From positions 1-6,533 of the forward strand of contig PLYD01000159.1 in NCBI GenBank assembly GCA_003151665.1: a stretch of DNA of 6,533 nt, written 5' to 3'. Under the pieces are notes generated by a model, which had not been told where the DNA came from, ran no database searches, and saw nothing but the letters and a program-made list of their open reading frames with translations. Source of the DNA: Candidatus Dormiibacterota bacterium (GTDB lineage Bacteria > Chloroflexota > Dormibacteria > Dormibacterales > Dormibacteraceae). Both the position numbers and the translations under genes were made by a program. This document shows, in pieces, positions 1 to 5,563 of the stretch (positions within the stretch are counted from its first letter, which is position 1; the number at the start of each line of letters is the position of its first letter).

Positions 1-1
1 T

Positions 2-553
2 CGTCTCGAGGAAGCGACGCGCGCATTGCGCCTCGGCGACCCTTTCGCGGCCGAGACCACACTGGGGCCGCTGAACAACGAAGGCGTGGCGACCAAGATG
101 GACGAGCACGTTGCAGATGCCCTCGAAGGCGGGGCCAAGCTGGTGCTCGGAGGCAAGCGCGCCGAGGGCTTTCCAACCCGGCTCTACTATCCCGCCACGA
201 TCCTCGACGGCGTCGTGCCGTCGATGCGAGTCAGCAAGGAGGAGACGTTCGGTCCAATCGCGCCGATCATCAAGTTCCACGACGAGAAGCAGGCGCTCGA
301 GATTGCCAACGACTCTCCTTACGGGCTCCTGGGCGCGGTGTACACCCGCGACCTCTCCCGTGCCCTCCGCTTCGCCGACAACCTCGAGATGGGTTGGGTG
401 AACGTCAACGAGTCCACCAACTACTGGGAGGCGCACCTGCCGTTTGGCGGCCGCGCTGGCAAGCACAGCGGTATTGGGCGGGTCGGCGGGCGTTTCGCCC
501 TCGAGCAGATGACCGACCTCAAGACGATCGTGATCGAGGTCGATGGCGGGTAG
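2..553 (+). CDS. Aldehyde dehydrogenase family protein, C-terminal part (5' end outside window)
   Basis: This is the last 183 residues of an aldehyde dehydrogenase (NAD(P)-dependent oxidation of an aldehyde to an acid, cytosolic). The reading frame is open to the left edge, so the true start lies upstream; the internal TTG at 26 is not a credible start because homology begins before it (ATRALRLGDP). Family hallmarks seen: the LRLGDP segment that follows the catalytic cysteine region, KEETFGP (the glutamate and phenylalanine of EEXFGP contact the cofactor ribose), NDSPYGLLGAVYTRD, and the C-terminal PFGGRAGKHSGIGRVGG motif. The catalytic cysteine and general-base glutamate would lie upstream and cannot be checked. 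The substrate is not readable; a link to N-methyl compound breakdown (for example betaine aldehyde or a product aldehyde) is inferred only from the downstream genes. Its stop lies 11 bases inside the next gene. Confidence 0.93.
   Translation, partial: RLEEATRALRLGDPFAAETTLGPLNNEGVATKMDEHVADALEGGAKLVLGGKRAEGFPTRLYYPATILDGVVPSMRVSKEETFGPIAPIIKFHDEKQALEIANDSPYGLLGAVYTRDLSRALRFADNLEMGWVNVNESTNYWEAHLPFGGRAGKHSGIGRVGGRFALEQMTDLKTIVIEVDGG
536..539 (+). promoter_or_regulatory. Shine-Dalgarno-like GAGG for the nucleotidyltransferase gene
   Basis: GAGG lies inside the end of the aldehyde dehydrogenase gene, three bases before the ATG at 543. The spacing is short, but this is the only purine-rich core near that start, and it supports ATG 543 over the later GTG codons at 618 and 624. 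The 11-base overlap of the two genes suggests translational coupling. Confidence 0.35.
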
Positions 554-1307
554 CGGCCCGCTCGAGGATCCGATAGCGGAGGCCGAACGGATCGCATCGG
601 CTGCCGCGGCGGCACGGGTGGGCGTGAAGCTGATGGGCGGAGCCGGCATCCATCTTCACTCGCCGAGCGCACACCGGCCGCCGCTGCGGCGAAAGTACGG
701 CGACCTCGACTACGCCATGCCCAAGCGAGACAGGAAGGCTGCGCTCACTTTCTTTCCATCGCTCGGCTACGAAGCAAACGAGCGGTTCAATCTGATGCAG
801 GGAGACCACCGGCTCTATTTCTTCGACAACCTGCACAGCCGCCAGGTCGACGTGTTCATCGACTCGATCAGGATGTCGCACGTCATCGACCTGCGCGACA
901 GGCTGGACCACGACGGCCCGTGCGCGACCCCCTCCGACCTGCTGCTGAGCAAGCTGCAGATCTACGAGATGAACCGCAAGGATCTGGTCGACCTCACCGC
1001 GCTGCTCCTCGACCACCATGTCGCAAGCAACGATGTTGAGGCTATCGACGCCGCCTACATCGCCCGCCTGACCGCCGACGAGTGGCGCCTGTATCACGCG
1101 CTCGAGGTCAACATCGTGAAGCTCCTCGCCACGCTGGACGAGCTGGATGTGGATCGCGACCTGGTCAGGTCACGCGTGGACGAGATATGGAAAGCGGTCG
1201 AGGCCCAATCGAAACCGCTGAAGTGGAAGCTTCGTGCCCAGGTGGGCGAACGCGTCAGTTGGTACGAGCTGCCGGAAGAGGTCCGTTCGCCTTACCAGCC
1301 CGAGTGA
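543..1307 (+). CDS. Nucleotidyltransferase-fold (AbiEii/MNT-like) protein of unknown role
   Basis: A 254-residue soluble protein. The N-terminal half shows the pattern of the DNA polymerase beta-type nucleotidyltransferase fold: a glycine pair at residues 32-33 (LMGGAGIHLH), an acidic pair Asp54-X-Asp56 in YGDLDYAMPK, and a third acidic residue Asp103 in RQVDVFID. These would be the nucleotide-binding and metal-binding positions. A segment TPSDLLLSKLQIYEMNRKDL near residues 121-140 resembles the helix that follows the core in AbiEii-like proteins. The rest is helical and charged; no membrane segment or signal peptide is seen. Such proteins transfer a nucleotide to a protein, RNA or small molecule, and some are toxins, but no AbiEi-type antitoxin gene is next to it. 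It overlaps the upstream gene by 11 bases and the downstream gene by 4, so it is part of the operon. The fold assignment is fairly sure; the function is unknown. Base composition is like that of its neighbours, so there is no sign of recent insertion. Confidence 0.72.
   Translation: MAGSGPLEDPIAEAERIASAAAAARVGVKLMGGAGIHLHSPSAHRPPLRRKYGDLDYAMPKRDRKAALTFFPSLGYEANERFNLMQGDHRLYFFDNLHSRQVDVFIDSIRMSHVIDLRDRLDHDGPCATPSDLLLSKLQIYEMNRKDLVDLTALLLDHHVASNDVEAIDAAYIARLTADEWRLYHALEVNIVKLLATLDELDVDRDLVRSRVDEIWKAVEAQSKPLKWKLRAQVGERVSWYELPEEVRSPYQPE
1304..1307 (+). promoter_or_regulatory. GTGA start/stop overlap coupling genes 2 and 3
   Basis: The GTG start of the flavoenzyme and the TGA stop of the nucleotidyltransferase share the four bases GTGA. 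No Shine-Dalgarno core is properly spaced; the nearest purine run, GAAGAGG at 1275-1281, is 22 bases upstream. Translation of the large enzyme therefore probably depends on ribosomes finishing the upstream gene. Confidence 0.55.
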
Positions 1308-3823
1308 GCAATCTCCCAAGCCACGCACGCGTGGTCGTCATCGGGTGCGGGATCGTCGGCAACAGCGTCGCGTACCACCTCGGCCGGCTGGGCTGGCGCG
1401 ACATCCTCCTGCTGGACAAGGGCCCGCTGCCCAACCCCGGGGGATCGACGGGCCACGCTTCCAATTTCATCTATCTGGTCGATCACTCCAAGGAGATGAC
1501 CGCGCTGACCATCGACAGCGTCAACCAGTACAGGGACCTGGGCGTCTTCACCGAGTCGGGCGGCATCGAGGTCGCGCGCAACAAGGAACGCATGCAGGAG
1601 CTGACCCGGCGCATGGCGTCGGCCAGGTCATGGGGTATCGAGCCGGTCTCGCTGGTCTCGCCCGCGGAGGTCAAGCGCCTCGTCCCATACATCGACGAGT
1701 CGATCATCCTCGGCGGCTTCTACACGCCTGGGGTAGGCGTGGTCGACTCGTTGCGCGCCGGAACGATGATGCGAGAGCGCGGCCAGGCTGCGGGCGCCCT
1801 CACGGTCTCCGCCAAAACCGAGGTCCTGGGCATCGACGTCGAGCATGGACGCGTCCGGCGTGTGCGCACGACGAATGGGGACGTTGAGGCTGAGATGGTC
1901 GTTATCACATGCGGCGTCTGGAGCCCGCGCGTTGCACGCATGGCCGGGGCGCACATCCCGCTTACGCCCGCGGTGCACCAGATGATCGACATTGGTCCGG
2001 TGCCGCGATTCGCCGGAGCCAAGAGCGACATCGAGTTTCCGATCGTGAGGGACATGGATACCAACATGTACGAGCGCCAGGCGGGCGGCGACCTCGAGAT
2101 CGGCTCCTACGCACACCGGCCGATCCTTTACGACCCCGAGGACATCCCGCCGATCGAGAAGGCCGCGCTCTCGCCGACCGAGTTCCCGTTCACCCAGGCC
2201 GACTTCGAGGTCCAGATGCAGCACGCCCTCGAGTTGATGCCGGAGATCGTCGGCGACGAGAAGGTCGGTGTGAAATACGCCATCAACGGCATCCTCTCGC
2301 TGACACCGGATGGCATGCCGGTCCTGGGTGAGTCCCCTGACGTGAAGGGTTTGTGGGCGGCCGCGGCGGTCTGGGTCAAGGAGGGGCCGGGAACCGGCAA
2401 GGCAATCGCCGAGTGGATGGCGCACGGCGAGTCGGAGATCGACCTGCACTCATCAGACATCGCCCGTTTTCACGAACATCAAAAGACCCGCGCGCACGTT
2501 CGGGCGCGGGCGGCGGAGGGATTCAACAAGACCTACGGCATCGTCCACCCGAGCGAGCAGTGGGCTTCGAACCGCAACGTGCGCCTGTCGCCGTTCAACG
2601 TTCGCGAGCGTGAGCTGGGCGCGACCTTCTTCGAAGCTGCGGGCTGGGAGCGGCCCCAGTGGTATGACTCCAATGCGCCACTGCTGGAAGAGTTCGGCGA
2701 CAGGGTCACCCGGCGCTCGGCGGAATGGGAGAGCCGCTGGTGGTCGCCGATCATCAACGCGGAGCACCTGGCGATGCGCGAGCGTGCGGGGCTCTTCGAT
2801 CTCTCCGCTTTCACGATCTTCGACATCGTCGGTCCCGGCGCGCTGCAGTCGGTGCAGAGCGTCGTGCTCCGGCAGATGGATGTGCCGGTGGGGCGTGTCG
2901 TTTACACGCCCGTGCTCAGCGCCAACGGCGGCTTCAAATCGGACCTCACGATCATGCGGCTGGGTGAGGAGCGCTTCAGAGTGGTGACCGGCGGAGCCTC
3001 CGGCATGTCGGACCGTAAGTGGTTCGCCGACCATCTTGCTGCGGACGGCACAGCGCACCTGGCGGACCTGACCTCGTCGCTGACCACGATCGGCCTCTGG
3101 GGCCCACGGGCGCGTGCCATCGTCGCGAGCGTGACCGCCGACGACGTCTCCAACGAAGCTTTCAAGTTCGGTACCTGCCGCACGATCGAGGTGGACACGC
3201 TTCGCGTGCTCGCCTCTCGCATCTCATACGTGGGCGACCTGGGCTGGGAGCTCTACATCCCGATGGACCAGGGGCTGAAGCTCTGGGACCTCCTCCGGGA
3301 GGCCGGCAAACCCCATGGCCTGGCGCCTTGCGGCATCGGCGTGTACGGCACCACGGGCCGACTGGAGAAGTGCTACCGGGCGCATGGCAACGAGCTGGAG
3401 ACCGAATACAACGTGATGGAGGCGGGCATGGCCGCGCCCCGCGTCAAGGAGGAGGACTTCGTCGGCAAGGAGGCTCACCTCCGCCACCGCGAAGAAGAGC
3501 CCGCGGCGATCATGTGCACGCTCACGGTCGACGACCACACCTCAAGGAGCGGCGAGAAGCGCTACATGCTTGGCCGGGAGCCCATCCTCACGCGCGACGG
3601 CAAGCGAATCGTCGACAGGCGAGGTCGCGGATCGTACGTGACGAGCGCCGGCGCCGGCCCCTCGATCGGCAAGCACATCCTCATGGCGTACCTGCCTCCG
3701 GAGCACGCGGTCGCCGGCACCCCGCTGGCCGTCGAGTACATGGGCGAGCGCTACCCGGTGACAGTGGCAGTCGCAGGTGCGACGCCGGTCTTCGATCCAG
3801 AGAACCTCCGCATCAAGGCGTGA
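1304..3823 (+). CDS. Dimethylglycine oxidase/dehydrogenase-like FAD + GcvT fusion enzyme
   Basis: An 839-residue cytosolic flavoenzyme, close to the roughly 830 residues of Arthrobacter dimethylglycine oxidase. Expected reaction: oxidative N-demethylation of dimethylglycine, sarcosine or a similar N-methyl amine, with the methyl carbon captured as 5,10-methylene-tetrahydrofolate. Domains: DAO/Rossmann FAD domain about 8-365 with GCGIVG (Gly14, 16, 19) and Asp38 at the end of strand 2; the GGSTGHAS motif, where His51 matches the histidine that carries FAD covalently in this family; a central FAO_M linker about 370-425; GcvT about 430-710; GcvT C-terminal barrel about 720-830. His225 (PAVHQM) and Tyr269 (GSYAHRP) match the proposed active-site pair of dimethylglycine oxidase. 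Asp547 (GGFKSDLTI) matches the folate-site aspartate, and ISYVGDLGWELY is the GcvT signature. The start GTG 1304 is chosen because homology begins within a few residues; a longer frame from 1082 only reads through the upstream gene. Adjacent etfBA argues for ETF rather than O2 as acceptor. The exact substrate is unproven. Confidence 0.9.
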   Translation: MSNLPSHARVVVIGCGIVGNSVAYHLGRLGWRDILLLDKGPLPNPGGSTGHASNFIYLVDHSKEMTALTIDSVNQYRDLGVFTESGGIEVARNKERMQELTRRMASARSWGIEPVSLVSPAEVKRLVPYIDESIILGGFYTPGVGVVDSLRAGTMMRERGQAAGALTVSAKTEVLGIDVEHGRVRRVRTTNGDVEAEMVVITCGVWSPRVARMAGAHIPLTPAVHQMIDIGPVPRFAGAKSDIEFPIVRDMDTNMYERQAGGDLEIGSYAHRPILYDPEDIPPIEKAALSPTEFPFTQADFEVQMQHALELMPEIVGDEKVGVKYAINGILSLTPDGMPVLGESPDVKGLWAAAAVWVKEGPGTGKAIAEWMAHGESEIDLHSSDIARFHEHQKTRAHVRARAAEGFNKTYGIVHPSEQWASNRNVRLSPFNVRERELGATFFEAAGWERPQWYDSNAPLLEEFGDRVTRRSAEWESRWWSPIINAEHLAMRERAGLFDLSAFTIFDIVGPGALQSVQSVVLRQMDVPVGRVVYTPVLSANGGFKSDLTIMRLGEERFRVVTGGASGMSDRKWFADHLAADGTAHLADLTSSLTTIGLWGPRARAIVASVTADDVSNEAFKFGTCRTIEVDTLRVLASRISYVGDLGWELYIPMDQGLKLWDLLREAGKPHGLAPCGIGVYGTTGRLEKCYRAHGNELETEYNVMEAGMAAPRVKEEDFVGKEAHLRHREEEPAAIMCTLTVDDHTSRSGEKRYMLGREPILTRDGKRIVDRRGRGSYVTSAGAGPSIGKHILMAYLPPEHAVAGTPLAVEYMGERYPVTVAVAGATPVFDPENLRIKA
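3815..3818 (+). promoter_or_regulatory. Shine-Dalgarno-like AAGG for etfB
   Basis: AAGG sits in the last codons of the flavoenzyme gene, nine bases before the GTG at 3828. This spacing favours GTG 3828 over the GTG at 3834 two codons later, and over any start upstream of the flavoenzyme stop. Confidence 0.45.
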
Positions 3824-3827
3824 GCCA

Positions 3828-4598
3828 GTGCCAGTGAAGGTCCTGGTCTGCGTCAAACGGGTGCCGTTCACGGGCGGCAAGATGGTCCTGGCGCCTGATG
3901 CGATGTCGCTTGAGACAAAGCACCTCGGCTTCACCATCAGCCCGCACGAGGAGTGCGGCGTCGAAGAGGCGGTCCGGATCATCGAGGCTCACGGCGGGGA
4001 ATCGGTCGTGCTCACGCTCGGGCCACCCGAGGCGGTCGAGCAACTCCGAGATGCGATGGCGCTGGGGATCGACCGCGCCATCCACCTGCAGACCGATGGC
4101 GGTGAGTGGGACGCCGAAGGGACGGCAGAGGCGATTGTCGAGGCGATCCGCGCGGACGAGGCGGCCTCTGGCCCCTTCGACCTCATCTTTTTCGGCAACG
4201 AGTCCGCTGACTCGGGTGGCTTCCAGGTCGGCTTGCGTGTGGCGCACGCACTCGGGCGGCCTGTGGTGACCGGCGTGAAGGGGGTGAAGGTCGGGTCAGC
4301 TTCGGTCCGTTGCGAGCAGGAGACCAGTGACGGCCGGGACGTGTACCTCCTGCCACTGCCTGCTGTGCTCGCAGTCAAAGAAGGCTTGAACCTGCCTCGC
4401 TATCCGTCCGTCCCAGGACGCTTGCGCGCCGGTCGCAAGCCGGTCGCGACATCAACTCCGGCCCGGCCGGAGGCTCGCCTGGAGACGACCCGCCTCGTGG
4501 TGCCCGCCGGCCGAGGACGCCGCGCTGAGCTGCTTGGGTCCGGACCCTCCGCCGCCCCGGCTGTCGTCGAGATGTTGCGCAGCATCGGGGTGGTCTAG
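3828..4598 (+). CDS. etfB: Electron transfer flavoprotein, beta subunit
   Basis: A 256-residue ETF beta (FixA-family) subunit. With ETF alpha it forms the soluble heterodimer that takes electrons from flavin dehydrogenases. Seen: the N-terminal strand VKVLVCVKRVPF; a segment SPHEECGVEEAVRI where canonical subunits have NPFDEYALEEA; LGPPEAVEQLRDAMALG; and the nucleotide-binding stretch FFGNESADSGGFQVGLRVA. The loop KEGLNLPRYPSVPGR corresponds to the partner-recognition loop, and Leu187 probably matches the leucine that docks into dehydrogenases in mammalian ETF. The C-terminal arm (about 205-256) is the part that normally reaches onto the alpha subunit. GTG 3828 was chosen because homology starts immediately and it follows the previous stop by four bases. 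Whether the beta site holds AMP (ordinary ETF) or FAD (bifurcating ETF) cannot be settled by eye; the quinone-linked context favours the ordinary type. Confidence 0.94.
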   Translation: MPVKVLVCVKRVPFTGGKMVLAPDAMSLETKHLGFTISPHEECGVEEAVRIIEAHGGESVVLTLGPPEAVEQLRDAMALGIDRAIHLQTDGGEWDAEGTAEAIVEAIRADEAASGPFDLIFFGNESADSGGFQVGLRVAHALGRPVVTGVKGVKVGSASVRCEQETSDGRDVYLLPLPAVLAVKEGLNLPRYPSVPGRLRAGRKPVATSTPARPEARLETTRLVVPAGRGRRAELLGSGPSAAPAVVEMLRSIGVV

Positions 4599-5563
4599 TG
4601 GCTCCGGTTCTGGTGCTCGTCGAGAGCGCGGAAGGCAGCCTTGCCGATGTCTCGCTTCAAGCAGTCTCCCTGGCTCGATCGTTCGCCGGCGGTGAGCCGC
4701 TCGAGGTCCTGCAGATCGACGCCGACCCGGGGGCTGTCGAGAATCTCGGCGACTACGGGGTCGTTTCCGCGCACATCGCTGACCACGAGGGGATCGGATC
4801 ATTTGGACCGGATGCCTGGGCGGCCACAGTAATCCAGCTCGCCGACCGCATCTCCGCCGGAGCGGTCTTTGCAGCAGCGACGGATCGCGGCAACGACATC
4901 ATGGCTCGAGTCGGCGCGCGCCTCGGTCTGCCCGTGGCCGTCAACTGCATCGCGATATCCGCCGGCTCCCCAATCACCCTGACCCGCCAGCGCTGGGGCG
5001 GCAGCCTGCTCGAGGAAGCTCGGCTGCACAGTCCGAGACCGCTGGTCACGGTGGCCCTGCACACCGTGGCCGTGGAGCGGGTCGCCGGTTCAAAGAAATC
5101 CGAGGTCCTGCGCGGCACCGCCGACGTCAGCGAGCGCGACCTCCTCGTGCGACCGACGGACCGCGTCGCGCCACCGAGCAGCGGAGTCTCCTTGGCCGAG
5201 GCCAAGGTCGTCGTCAGCGGCGGGCGCGGTGTGGGTTCCAAAGAGGGCTTCGCCATCGTGGAAGAGCTGGCCGGCCTGCTCGGTGGGGCGGTTGGCTGCT
5301 CTCGTGTCGTCACGAGCGCCGGGTGGCGGCCGCATGCCGACCAGGTCGGACAGACGGGAACCAAGATCGCCCCTGACCTTTACATCGCATGCGGCATCTC
5401 GGGCGCGACCCAGCACATGGCCGGGTGCAAGGGCGCCAAGCGCATCCTGGCCATCAACTCGGATGCCGAGGCGCCGATCATGCTCAACGCCGACTACGCG
5501 GTGGTCGGCGACCTCAAGGAGATATTGCCCGCCATCTCGGCCGAAATCCGCAAGGCAAGATGA
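4598..5563 (+). CDS. etfA: Electron transfer flavoprotein, alpha subunit
   Basis: A 321-residue ETF alpha (FixB-family) subunit carrying the redox-active FAD. The N-terminal domain (about 1-190) is the variable alpha/beta half. A linker with PPSSGVSLAEAK leads to the conserved C-terminal FAD domain: SGGRGVGSKEGF (about 207-218), SRVVTSAGW with Arg236, QVGQTGTK (249-256), GISGATQH with Ser268 and His273, then AINSDAEAPIMLNADYAVVG near the end. Arg236, the QTG loop and His273 match the residues that bind FAD and tune its potential in known ETFs, so the protein looks fully functional. The length is normal. It starts at GTG 4598, sharing one base with the etfB stop (TAGTG), preceded by a G-rich GGGGTGG at 4587-4593. 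Its stop overlaps the start of the membrane Fe-S protein (ATGA). The gene order beta-alpha-membrane oxidoreductase implies a dedicated route from the flavoenzyme to quinone. Confidence 0.96.
   Translation: MAPVLVLVESAEGSLADVSLQAVSLARSFAGGEPLEVLQIDADPGAVENLGDYGVVSAHIADHEGIGSFGPDAWAATVIQLADRISAGAVFAAATDRGNDIMARVGARLGLPVAVNCIAISAGSPITLTRQRWGGSLLEEARLHSPRPLVTVALHTVAVERVAGSKKSEVLRGTADVSERDLLVRPTDRVAPPSSGVSLAEAKVVVSGGRGVGSKEGFAIVEELAGLLGGAVGCSRVVTSAGWRPHADQVGQTGTKIAPDLYIACGISGATQHMAGCKGAKRILAINSDAEAPIMLNADYAVVGDLKEILPAISAEIRKAR
5560..5563 (+). promoter_or_regulatory. ATGA start/stop overlap between etfA and the membrane oxidoreductase gene
   Basis: The ATG of the membrane protein and the TGA of etfA share four bases, with AAGG at 5552-5555 as a weak ribosome-binding core four bases upstream. 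This arrangement typically couples translation and fits matched production of ETF and its quinone-side partner. Confidence 0.5.

Noticed and set aside
519..1097. 192-codon minus-strand frame opposite the nucleotidyltransferase gene
   Set aside because: The plus-strand frame carries the nucleotidyltransferase motifs and fits the operon overlaps; the minus-strand product shows no domain.
1082..1303. In-frame upstream extension of the flavoenzyme from a GTG at 1082
   Set aside because: The extra 74 residues are Arg/Gly/Ala-rich out-of-frame readthrough of the nucleotidyltransferase gene, and family homology starts just after GTG 1304.
543..1307. Reading the nucleotidyltransferase as half of an AbiE toxin-antitoxin pair
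   Set aside because: No small AbiEi-like DNA-binding antitoxin gene is adjacent on either side; both neighbours are metabolic enzymes.
1628..2449. 273-codon open frame on the minus strand inside the flavoenzyme gene
   Set aside because: It is wholly antisense to a clearly conserved coding region and has an Asp/Arg/His-rich composition typical of high-GC shadow frames, with no recognisable motif.
2487..2510. Hairpin CCCGCGC ... GCGCGGG with a 10-base loop, considered as a terminator
   Set aside because: It lies inside the flavoenzyme coding sequence, in the linker between domains, and has no following T-run; most likely a GC-rich coincidence.
3824..3827. Search for promoters, terminators, tRNAs, repeats or CRISPR in intergenic DNA
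   Set aside because: The longest intergenic gap in the window is these four bases, so there is no room for such elements outside coding sequence, and none was recognised within it.
3019..3837. 272-codon plus-strand frame overlapping the GcvT half of the flavoenzyme
   Set aside because: It is a +1 shadow frame rich in Arg/Pro/Gly; the GcvT signatures are all in the other frame.
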